Assembly: GCA_003021705.1 (NCBI GenBank)
Contig: PXRJ01000049.1
Coordinates: forward strand, 20,403 to 62,278
DNA from: Halobacteriales archaeon QS_3_64_16
GTDB lineage: Archaea > Halobacteriota > Halobacteria > Halobacteriales > Halococcaceae
Length of the DNA stretch: 41,876 nt
Direction of reading: 5' to 3'
Shown: one piece after another, positions 35,092 through 41,876 of the stretch
Layout: the number at the start of each line of letters is the position of its first letter
Numbering within the stretch: the stretch's first letter is position 1
Notes under the pieces: model-generated
Seen by the model: the letters and a program-made list of their open reading frames with translations, nothing else
Databases searched by the model: none
What the model was told of the DNA's origin: nothing
Position numbers and translations under genes: made by a program

Positions 35092-35218
35092 ACCCGCCGG
35101 GCGGTCCGCGCCGACTTAGTTCTTAACCGATCGCTCGTCCGTCTCGACTCTTTCCTATCTCGACACCTCGTGTCCCGATCCCGGCGCCGCTCCGGCGGGC
35201 GACGATCGGGAGACCCGC

Positions 35219-35711
35219 TCAAAAGACGCTATCGGCGGTCGCGGCTCCGACCACGCTGAAGATCGCCCCGACGCCCACCGCCCGCACGGAGACGACCGCT
35301 CGTTCGTTGTCCGGGATATCGCTCAGGAAGGTCTCTGGTGCGCTCAATACGACCGCAAGCACGGCGACCGCGCCGAAGGACACGGCCCATCAAGGAGAGA
35401 AAGCGAAGCGGGATTCCACCGACATCGCGTTCGCAGTCGGGATCGCGGTCGGGGTCGGCCTTATACAGGGTCGCGTAGCCGATGGCCGCAACGATCCCGA
35501 CGACGATCGCCGATCGCAGCCCCGACATGTTCCGCGCGACCGTCCAGACCTCCTCGGTGACGACGAACGGTCCCGCGAGCAGGAAGCCCCCGACGATCTG
35601 CTGGGCGGTATCGGCGAGTTTGAACCGTCGCCGCCCGTTCCGGCCTCGGCGCTTTCCGTCTCGACTACCATCCCTATCGTCCCCATCGCTCTCGTCGGGA
35701 CCTCCGACCAT
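35219..35711 (-). pseudogene. DUF2391-type membrane protein with frameshift
   Basis: The N-terminus is hydrophilic and basic (MVGGPDESDGDDRDGSRDGK...), then LADTAQQIVGGFLLAGPFVV and SAIVVGIVAAIGYATLYKAD form two TM helices. After PLRFLSLMG the annotated frame turns Arg-rich (GRVLRRGRRACGRIERT). Removing one base from CCC at 35386-35388 (plus strand) restores AVSFGAVAVLAVVLSAPETF, then VGVGAIFSVVGAATADSVF and a stop at 35219-35221: two more TM helices and a typical family ending. So a +1 insertion breaks an otherwise preserved gene. Function of the family is unknown. Confidence 0.75.
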
Positions 35712-35839
35712 TCATCCCTTGATAGGGGGCCTCGGAGCGAAAATTTCACCGCCTTCCCCACTCGATTCCCCGCTGATCATCCTTCAGTCCCTCGCCCGCG
35801 AGTCGAAGGAGTCTCCTCGTGTCCGCCCGACCTGCCGGC

Positions 35840-36520
35840 ATGAGTGTTCGCCGCGAGTTCGACGCGTGGGCCGCTGACGGCCGCGACCGAGGGATGGAAG
35901 AGCGCCACTGGCACACCGCGAAACACGCGCTTGCTCGCCTGCCGATCGAGGCGGGTGACACAGTATTGGATCTCGGCTCGGGCAGTGGCTACGTGGGTCG
36001 TGCCCTCCGGGAAACCACCGACATTGGACCGGTTTATGGACTCGACGGCTCGCCCGAGATGGTCCGTAACGCCCGTTCCTACACCGAGGATCTAGAGATA
36101 GGCTTCCTCCAGGGCGACTTCGGCGCGTTACCGTTCGACGCGGATACGTTCGACCACGCCTTCTCGATGGAGGCCTTCTATTATGCGAGCGATCCCGACG
36201 AGACTCTCCGGGAACTCGCCTGCGTGCTCCGGCCGGGCGGGACCTTCCACTGCGCGGTGAACTACTACGAGGAAAACGCCCACTCCGCGGACTGGCAGGC
36301 AAACATCGACGTCTCGATGACCCGCTGGGATATGCCCGAATACAGAAACGCCTTCCGCGAAGCCGGTTTTCACGTCGCCGCCCAGAACACGATCCCCGAT
36401 CGGGAGGTCGAGATCCCGCCCGCCGAGGCGTTTCCCACCGAAGACTGGGAGACCCGGGAGGCCATGGTCGAACGCTACCGGGACTTTGGCACGCTCGTCA
36501 CTATCGGCGTCGTCCCCTGA
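35840..36520 (+). CDS. Class I SAM-dependent methyltransferase
   Basis: A 226-residue soluble methyltransferase. Motif I is VLDLGSGSGYVGRAL (about 43-57), motif II VYGLDGSPEM, motif III LQGDFGALPFDADTFDHAFS and post-motif LRPGGTFHCAVNYYEEN. The start is the ATG at 35840 (MSVRREFDAWAADGRDRGME); a GTG at 35819 is possible but adds only MSARPAG. Haloarchaea encode many such proteins. The substrate (small molecule, quinone or tRNA) cannot be told. Stand-alone, convergent with thiQ. Confidence 0.88.
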   Translation: MSVRREFDAWAADGRDRGMEERHWHTAKHALARLPIEAGDTVLDLGSGSGYVGRALRETTDIGPVYGLDGSPEMVRNARSYTEDLEIGFLQGDFGALPFDADTFDHAFSMEAFYYASDPDETLRELACVLRPGGTFHCAVNYYEENAHSADWQANIDVSMTRWDMPEYRNAFREAGFHVAAQNTIPDREVEIPPAEAFPTEDWETREAMVERYRDFGTLVTIGVVP

Positions 36521-36603
36521 TTTCGCCGTCTCCCTCTTCGCTCTTCGCTCGCTTCCGTCCTCTTTCCCTTTCGCTCCTTCCGACTCCCTTTCGCTTCTCT
36601 CCC

Positions 36604-37776
36604 TCAGCCCTCGAGGACGTGGGCGTCGGCCGGATCGAAGCCGAGTTCGATCGTCCCTTCGGGGGTCGCACTCGCCGTCGTCCGCAACAGTATCGACTGT
36701 TCCTCCCAGTCGAGATGCACTCGGGTGGCTTCGCCGAGGAACTCACTGCTCCCGACGCGCGCCCGGAACCGGTTTGTCCCCTCTTCCTTCGTCCCAGTTT
36801 CGACCCGGAGGTCTTCGGGACGCACACACAGCAACACCCGCTCGCCCGCCTCGGCGTGCTCGGCCGCCGTTCGCGCCCGGAATCGCGCTTCACCCACCTC
36901 GATCGTCACTATCGTCCTCCCGTCGGTCGGTCGCGTCCCGTTCTGCCCTCTGCTCTCCGTACTCTTCGACCCCGGATCTCCACTCTCCTGCTCCTCGCCT
37001 GTCCCCTCCGTTTCATCTCCAGAACCCGATTCCACTTCGACGACCCGGCCCTCGAAGACGTTGTTATCGCCGACGAACTCCGCGACGAAGCGGGTCGCCG
37101 GGGAGCCATAGATCTCGCGGGGCGTGCCGATCTGTTCGATTCGCCCCTCACTCATCACCGCGACCCGATCGGAGACGGCGAGGGCTTCCTCCTGATCGTG
37201 GGTGACATACACTGTGGTGACGCCCAGTTCCGACTGGATCGAAGCGAGTTCGACCCGGAGCCGCTCGCGGAGGCCGGCGTCGAGCGCGCTCATCGGCTCG
37301 TCGAGCAGGAGGACTCGAGGGGCTGGCGCGAGCGCCCGGGCGAGCGCGACGCGCTGTTGTTGGCCGCCCGATAGCTCCGTCGGCGATCGCTCGCCCATTC
37401 CCGCAAGGTCGACGAGGTCGAGCAACTCCGCGACGCGCTCGCTTTTCCCTACTCCGCCGGGCGGATCGGCGAAGCGCAGACCGTAGCCGACGTTCTCCGC
37501 GACGCTCATGTGCCCGAATAGCGCGTAGTTCTGGAAGACGACGCCGACACCCCGGTCTTCAGGTGGGACGCTCGCCATCGAGGCATCATCGAAGCGGATC
37601 TCACCGCTCGTGGGCGCTTCGAACCCGGCGAGCGTTCGCAACAGCGTGGTCTTTCCACAGCCCGAGGGGCCGACGAGCGTGAAAAAGTCCTCTTCTTCGA
37701 CCGCGAAGGAGACCCAATCGAGCGCCCGGGTCGCCCCGTAGCGCTTCTTTAGTCCTTCGACGGTGATCCTCGTCAC
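36604..37776 (-). CDS. thiQ: ABC transporter ATP-binding protein, thiamine-type
   Basis: A 390-residue ATPase. Walker A GPSGCGKTTLLRTLAG is near residue 36, Q-loop VVFQNYALFGHM, signature LSGGQQQRVALARAL, Walker B VLLLDEPMSALD, and H-loop VYVTHDQEEA. A C-terminal TOBE-type regulatory domain follows, split by a disordered acidic loop (SGDETEGTGEEQESGDPGSK). The GTG start overlaps the permease stop (GTGA). By family alone it could serve iron, spermidine or thiamine; the neighbouring solute-binding protein points to thiamine. Confidence 0.87.
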   Translation of the reverse strand: MTRITVEGLKKRYGATRALDWVSFAVEEEDFFTLVGPSGCGKTTLLRTLAGFEAPTSGEIRFDDASMASVPPEDRGVGVVFQNYALFGHMSVAENVGYGLRFADPPGGVGKSERVAELLDLVDLAGMGERSPTELSGGQQQRVALARALAPAPRVLLLDEPMSALDAGLRERLRVELASIQSELGVTTVYVTHDQEEALAVSDRVAVMSEGRIEQIGTPREIYGSPATRFVAEFVGDNNVFEGRVVEVESGSGDETEGTGEEQESGDPGSKSTESRGQNGTRPTDGRTIVTIEVGEARFRARTAAEHAEAGERVLLCVRPEDLRVETGTKEEGTNRFRARVGSSEFLGEATRVHLDWEEQSILLRTTASATPEGTIELGFDPADAHVLEG

Positions 37777-39539
37777 AGCAGTCCTCCACGGTCGCCGAAG
37801 CGCTCGACGACCAGGAAGGCCCCGCTCGTCACCCCCAATAGAACGCAACCCATCGCGGTCGCGGGGCCGAGACGCCGCCCGAGGTAGCGCTCGACGGCGA
37901 CGGGCATCGTGTAGCTCTCGGTGCCGGTCGCGAGAATCACTGTCGAGTCGAACTCCCCGATGCTGATCGCGACGGCAAACGCCGCTCCCGCGAGCACCCC
38001 GCCCCAGACGAGGGGTAAGGAGATATCGAGAAAGGCTCGCGCCGGACTCGCGCCGAGGCTGCGGGCCGATTCGGTGAGTCGCCGGTCGAGGCCGCCGAGC
38101 AATGGCGTCAGATTCCGAACGACGAAGGGATAGGCCGCTACGGCATGCGCCGCGATGATCGCGACCGTCCCGGTGACGGTGATCCGATACCCCCATACTT
38201 CGACGCCGAAGACCAATCCCCGTAGCAAGCCAAGGCCGACGACGACGCCGCTGACCGCGATCGGGGCCATCGCCAGCGCGTCGATCACTTTTCGTCCTCG
38301 AAAGCGGCGGGTACTCACGATCGCGACGAAGGTCCCGATCGGTACTGAAAGAACGAGGCTGCCGGCGGCGAAGAGCAGGGAATTGAGGATCGCGTCGAGG
38401 GGCTGGACCTGAAAGGAGTACGCCGTTCGCTGACGTGAGAGGAGAAAGTCGTAGTTCGCGAGGGTGAAGCCGGCGTCGTTCGTGAGGCTCGCGACGATCA
38501 TGCTCGCTATCGGGCCGACGAACACCACCCCGACGACGAGTAGATACCCACCGACGGCGATCCTCGTCGGTGTGAGGGACCCGAAGAGGGGTTTCCGGTT
38601 CAGTGGCCGGCCCCCTCCTCCGCCCTCCCCGATTCCCTCCTGGCTTGCCTCGTAGCGCAGGTAGAGATAGGTGAGCCCGAGCGAGATGCTCGTCTCGATC
38701 GTCGCGAGCGCGGCGGCGCTCGCGTACTCCAGTTGAGTGACCTGGTTGTAGATCCACACCTCGATCGTCGCAAAGCCCAACCCGCCGAGTGCGAGTACGA
38801 TCGCGAAGGACATGAACGAAAAGATATAGGCGAGCACCGCGCCGGTCGCGATCGCCGGCAGGAGCTGGGGCACCACGACGTCGCGGAAGGCCCGCTGAGG
38901 ACTCGCGCCGAGGCTGCGCGCGGATTCGATGCGGCGGGCATCGATACTCTCCCAGGCGGCCGCGGTCACGCGGGTCACCAGCGGCGCATTGTAGAACGCG
39001 TGGGCGAGGATAACGATCGGCAGCGTGAACAGGACCTCGATCTCGCCGAGTCCGAGCGCCCTGAGTACCTGATTCAGCGTCCCGCTTTCCCCGAACATCG
39101 AGACGAAGCCGATCGCGACCATGATCGAGGGCATCACGAAGGGCAGGATCGTGAGCGATCGAATCACTTCGCGGCCGGGAAACTCGTAGCGCGCGAGGAC
39201 GTAGGCTCCCGGCACCCCGAGCGCGACACACGCGATCGCCGAGAGCAACGCCTGATACGCGGTAAAGCCGATCAATCCAAGCGATCCGGTGAGCGTGGCG
39301 ATCGGCGCTTCGAGTAGCGCCCGTCCGAAGGTCCCCGGGTCGGTGATCGCCCGGGCGAGCCACCCGACGTAGAACGGATCGGTGAGGATACCGACGATCG
39401 GCTCTACCGTTACTCGTCCGGCGACCGAGACGGCCTCGATCAGCACTGTGGCGACTGGGTAATAAAAGACCAGAGCGAGCAGCGCCGCCGCCCCCAGTCC
39501 CAGTGCCCACGGCAGGCCGTCTTCGAGCTGTCCTCTCAC
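37773..39539 (-). CDS. thiP: ABC transporter permease, two fused domains
   Basis: A 588-residue membrane protein made of two homologous halves of about six TM helices each. Each half has an EAA loop: ESARSLGASPQRAFRDVVVP in the first and ESARSLGASPARAFLDISLP in the second, nearly identical, showing the internal duplication typical of ThiP and iron permeases. A Gly-rich linker (EGIGEGGGGGRPLN) lies between. The start is GTG at 39539 (MRGQLEDGLPWALGLGAAAL), 16 bp after the thiB stop; the upstream open frame is shadow sequence. Confidence 0.9.
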   Translation of the reverse strand: MRGQLEDGLPWALGLGAAALLALVFYYPVATVLIEAVSVAGRVTVEPIVGILTDPFYVGWLARAITDPGTFGRALLEAPIATLTGSLGLIGFTAYQALLSAIACVALGVPGAYVLARYEFPGREVIRSLTILPFVMPSIMVAIGFVSMFGESGTLNQVLRALGLGEIEVLFTLPIVILAHAFYNAPLVTRVTAAAWESIDARRIESARSLGASPQRAFRDVVVPQLLPAIATGAVLAYIFSFMSFAIVLALGGLGFATIEVWIYNQVTQLEYASAAALATIETSISLGLTYLYLRYEASQEGIGEGGGGGRPLNRKPLFGSLTPTRIAVGGYLLVVGVVFVGPIASMIVASLTNDAGFTLANYDFLLSRQRTAYSFQVQPLDAILNSLLFAAGSLVLSVPIGTFVAIVSTRRFRGRKVIDALAMAPIAVSGVVVGLGLLRGLVFGVEVWGYRITVTGTVAIIAAHAVAAYPFVVRNLTPLLGGLDRRLTESARSLGASPARAFLDISLPLVWGGVLAGAAFAVAISIGEFDSTVILATGTESYTMPVAVERYLGRRLGPATAMGCVLLGVTSGAFLVVERFGDRGGLL

Positions 39540-39555
39540 CGTCCGTGTTCTCCGT

Positions 39556-40710
39556 TCACCGGCCGGCGACCTGTCGCGACCAGTCCTCAACCCAGCCCTG
39601 GAGGTTCCCCCGTAGCCGGTCGTAGGAGTACTCGATCGTCTCGTCGGGCACGGCAACGAGCTGCTGGAAGTCGTTCGGCAGCGTGGCGTTCGTGACCGCC
39701 GGCAGCCCGACGTTGAGTTCTGCCGTTTTCGCCTGCACCCGTGGGGAGAGCATGAAGCTCGCGAAGGTGTTCGCGAGGTCGGTTTTGTCCGTCTCCTCGA
39801 AGGTCGCGATGCCGTCGGTATAGGGCACTGCACCGTTATCGAGGAAGGCGACCTGGTGTTCGCTCAGGTCCTCACCCGCGCGCTCGGCGAAGACCTGGTC
39901 GGTCGAATAGGATATCACCATCGGGGCCTCGCCATTGGAATAGGCCGCGTAGCTATCGGACCAGGAGCCAAGCACCTGCGCACCGTTATCAAGGAGTTCG
40001 GACCAGTACTCCAGATAGCCGTCCTCGCCTCTCGCCGCAATCGTCTGGAGCAGGAAGCGAAGCCCGGTTGCCCCTTGAGAGGGGTTCTCGGCGATGAGTG
40101 CCCCTTCGTAGGCCGGCTCCAGGAGATCGGCGAAGGTACTCGGGGCCTCGATGGCTGTCTCGTCGTAGACGAGACTCACATACGAAGTGCCGACCGGGAT
40201 CACCCGGTTCGCCGAGTCGAACCCCAGTTTCGGTTTGATCGCGTCGTAGTTCGCGATCGGCTCGGTGTCGGCCGGCGCGAACAACCCGCCACCGCTCCCA
40301 CTGCCTCCCGTGCCCCGAACGAGTTCCTCGACGGTGAGCCCGAGGTAGACGTCGGCTTCGATACTTCGATTTTGCTGGCGGCGCTGGATGAAGTAGTTGA
40401 TCCCGCCCTCCGGCGAGACCCACTCGAGGGTCGCGTCATGGGTGGACTCGAACTGTTCTTTGACCCAGCCGCCGGGGCTGACGCTCGGCGCGTCCAGGTA
40501 GGCGGGATAGGTCGCCACGCGCAGCGTTTGCCCACCGTCGCTCTCGCCGACGGTCGTCCCGTTCGTCGCGTTCTCCCCACTCGTCGTCGACTCGTTTCCG
40601 TTCCCTACCGTCCCGGTCCCGTTCGCGCCGCTATCGACCGGCTCGGCCTGACAGCCAGCGAGCAACGCCGCTCCGCCGGTCGCCCCTGCAAGGAAATCCC
40701 GTCGTCTCAT
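39556..40710 (-). CDS. thiB: Thiamine-type ABC transporter substrate-binding lipoprotein
   Basis: A 384-residue Tat-exported lipoprotein: MRRRDFLAGATGGAALLAGC has the twin-arginine motif and lipobox LAGC. A Gly/Asn/Thr-rich tether (about 24-60) follows. The mature domain starts TLRVATYPAYLDAPSVSPGG and includes FAPADTEPIANYDAIKPKLG and APMVISYSTDQVFAE, resembling ThiB-like proteins. The ATG has TATA-like ATAAGTAT (40733-40740) centred about 26 nt upstream, so the transcript is leaderless and no room exists for a TPP riboswitch. Ligand assignment is by similarity recalled, not measured. Confidence 0.85.
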   Translation of the reverse strand: MRRRDFLAGATGGAALLAGCQAEPVDSGANGTGTVGNGNESTTSGENATNGTTVGESDGGQTLRVATYPAYLDAPSVSPGGWVKEQFESTHDATLEWVSPEGGINYFIQRRQQNRSIEADVYLGLTVEELVRGTGGSGSGGGLFAPADTEPIANYDAIKPKLGFDSANRVIPVGTSYVSLVYDETAIEAPSTFADLLEPAYEGALIAENPSQGATGLRFLLQTIAARGEDGYLEYWSELLDNGAQVLGSWSDSYAAYSNGEAPMVISYSTDQVFAERAGEDLSEHQVAFLDNGAVPYTDGIATFEETDKTDLANTFASFMLSPRVQAKTAELNVGLPAVTNATLPNDFQQLVAVPDETIEYSYDRLRGNLQGWVEDWSRQVAGR

Positions 40711-40732
40711 TACTTACTGTGACTACTGGGTG

Positions 40733-40740
40733 ATACTTAT
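40733..40740 (-). promoter_or_regulatory. TATA box of thiB operon
   Basis: ATAAGTAT on the minus strand is centred 26 nt from the thiB ATG. It predicts a leaderless mRNA. Confidence 0.6.
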
Positions 40741-40825
40741 CCCATCTGGTTCGTTGTCCTTCTTTTTCCCCTTGAGTTCGATCGCTCGACGGGCGGGAGC
40801 GAAGCGACCCTACGCGAGAATCGTC

Positions 40826-40981
40826 TCAGTGTCGTGGCGAGTGGGCCTCGCGTACCTCCGCTCCATCCCGAAGCTTATCCTCGCAGTTCGGACAGACCCG
40901 CACGCCCTCGATCCCGGCTGGGGCGAACACGCGGACGTAGTTCTCCGTGATGAACCCGCTGCAGTTTCTGCATTCCGGCAT
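40826..40981 (-). CDS. Zinc-ribbon microprotein (51 aa)
   Basis: A 51-residue protein, MPECRNCSGFITENYVRVFA then PAGIEGVRVCPNCEDKLRDG. The two knuckles CRNC and CPNC (residues 4-7 and 30-33) form a zinc ribbon. It resembles a haloarchaeal small zinc-finger family (DUF7563-like, from memory). The start is the ATG at 40981. It lies upstream of thiB on the same strand, 115 bp from it. Function unknown, possibly nucleic-acid or protein binding. Confidence 0.75.
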   Translation of the reverse strand: MPECRNCSGFITENYVRVFAPAGIEGVRVCPNCEDKLRDGAEVREAHSPRH

Positions 40982-41141
40982 AGGGTCCTCTACTTTCACG
41001 GCGAACTACATAGCCCCCTGCCCTGACGATTCAAGCCAAGTGATGAGCCGTTCTCCGCTCCTTGTTTCTCGGTCGCCGCCGTTCGCGGCCCATCGATAGC
41101 TGGCAACGCGTTCGAACCGCCGTTGGTCGTACCGGCCCGCC

Positions 41142-41533
41142 GTGACACCCAAGCAGTTCGTCGAGAGCGTCGGGACGGACAACACGACCGTCCTCTCGCG
41201 GCTCGGCTCCTCGAAAGGGTTGTATGCCGACACCGAGGGGACGATGGAACGAGCGGCCGTGCTCCGGGCGGCGGCGACCGGGGAGTTCCACGCCCGTGAG
41301 ACCTTCGAGGGTTGGGCCGAGGGCGAGACCGACGACGCGGACCTCCTGGGGAGGTCGGCGACGACACCAAAGCACGGTTAGCACGCGCTCAGGACCTGCT
41401 CGGGGAGGTCTGTGAGCAGTCCGCGGACCGGGAGCGCGCGAGTGCGGCCGCGAGCGACGCTATCGGGGTCGCTCACGGGGAGTACACCGATACCGTGGAC
41501 GAGCCGGGCGAGAACCTCGAGCCCTCCTCTTGA
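41142..41533 (+). pseudogene. Rubrerythrin-like gene remnant with internal deletion and frameshift
   Basis: From GTG at 41142 the first part (MTPKQFVESVGTDNTTVLSR, then LGSSKGLYADTEGTMERAAV) ends in a wrong frame after GETDDADLLG. Adding one G to the GGGG at 41348-41351 joins it to EVGDDTKARLARAQDLLGEV and then ERASAAASDAIGVAHGEYTD, stopping at 41533. Haloarchaeal relatives of this ferritin-like (rubrerythrin-type) family, from memory, are about 200 aa. Here about 130 codons remain, so a middle part of perhaps 70-90 residues appears deleted. The C-terminus (EPGENLEPSS) also differs. It is probably non-functional. Confidence 0.6.
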
Positions 41534-41606
41534 TCGGTGCGCCCTCGCTTGCGGGCGCGACTATCGCCCTCCCACTGTCGTCGATCGGCCCGTCAGGATC
41601 GAACTT

Positions 41607-41876
41607 TCAGGGATCGAGGCGAAAGGAGATCGTCGGCTGGCCGTTGAACTTCGGGCCGCTTCCCGCACGCTCGAAGCCGGCCTCGCCCACTGCCTCCTGC
41701 AGGTCTGGTTGTCCTTCCTCGATCAGCACCTCGACGGCCATGTCCTCGCGTCGGGCGAACCGTGTCGGCTCGTCGAGCAGTCGCGAAACCGCTTCTCGGG
41801 TACCGGCAAGCTGTGTGAGGTGGACGCTATCGCGGCGGGCATCGAAGCTCACGACGCCGACCGGCTCGACGCCGTC
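41607..41876 (-). CDS. 3' part of an uncharacterised haloarchaeal gene
   Basis: The frame is open from the window edge: DGVEPVGVVSFDARRDSVHL, then TQLAGTREAVSRLLDEPTRF and a C-terminal AGSGPKFNGQPTISFRLDP. An internal GTG at 41852 is possible, but the sequence upstream reads as protein, so I treat it as partial. The mixed alpha/beta pattern with VLIEEGQPDLQEAVGEAGFE and AGFERAG resembles the end of an acetyltransferase-like (GNAT) fold, but I cannot confirm this. Confidence 0.6.
   Translation of the reverse strand, partial: DGVEPVGVVSFDARRDSVHLTQLAGTREAVSRLLDEPTRFARREDMAVEVLIEEGQPDLQEAVGEAGFERAGSGPKFNGQPTISFRLDP

Noticed and set aside
40711..40825. TPP riboswitch upstream of thiB
   Set aside because: The TATA box leaves no leader before the ATG, and I see no conserved THI-box sequence.

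Overview
The window comes from a halophilic archaeon (class Halobacteria). The DNA is GC-rich, the proteins are acidic with Asp/Glu-rich linkers, and many start codons sit about 25-28 nt downstream of an archaeal TATA element, as in leaderless mRNAs. Marker genes are archaeal or specifically haloarchaeal: LysW-dependent arginine synthesis, the DP1 subunit of DNA polymerase D, Orc1/Cdc6, an ER-type signal peptidase, OapA/B/C, Tat lipoproteins and several uncharacterised haloarchaeal families. I cannot name the genus.

Layout. (1) 1-1485: small uncharacterised genes and a small membrane protein. (2) 1486-11058, minus strand: a complete arginine operon in the order argG-argH-lysW-argX/lysX-argC-argB-argD-argE/lysK-argF. 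Glutamate is loaded onto the C-terminal Glu of LysW, processed while attached, released as ornithine, then converted to arginine by ArgF, ArgG and ArgH. A palindromic repeat element splits argC from argB, and a nested stem-loop lies upstream of argG. (3) 11427-25014: accessory and housekeeping genes: a 2H phosphoesterase, a broken S9 peptidase, a cytochrome P450, an XPD-like helicase, two small genes, a VOC gene with a shifted 3' end, a CDF transporter, a phosphodiesterase, threonine aldolase, an M29 aminopeptidase, VapBC and a decayed phospholipase-D-like gene. (4) 25254-32747: a replication block of polB (DP1), sec11, orc1/cdc6, a replication origin and oapA-oapB-oapC. The origin has two inverted ORBs, each ending in a G-string, around an AT-rich unwinding region, followed by a 122-nt pyrimidine-rich tract. 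(5) 32818-36520: haloarchaeal unknowns, a frameshifted lipoprotein, a frameshifted DUF2391-type membrane protein and a methyltransferase. (6) 36604-40710, minus strand: a thiamine-type ABC importer (thiB-thiP-thiQ). (7) 40826-41876: a zinc-ribbon microprotein, a damaged rubrerythrin-like gene and the 3' part of another gene.

Three things stand out. First, a 20-bp match (19/20) to the origin ORB core lies inside the oapC coding sequence, about 1.8 kb from the origin. Second, six genes carry eight single-base indels, mostly in short G/C runs, plus one nonsense codon, while about 28 kb of core genes is undamaged. This is either real decay of accessory genes or homopolymer sequencing error. Third, several 5' regions (argG, argB, the gene at 17759) carry unusual repeats or stem-loops that may be regulatory.
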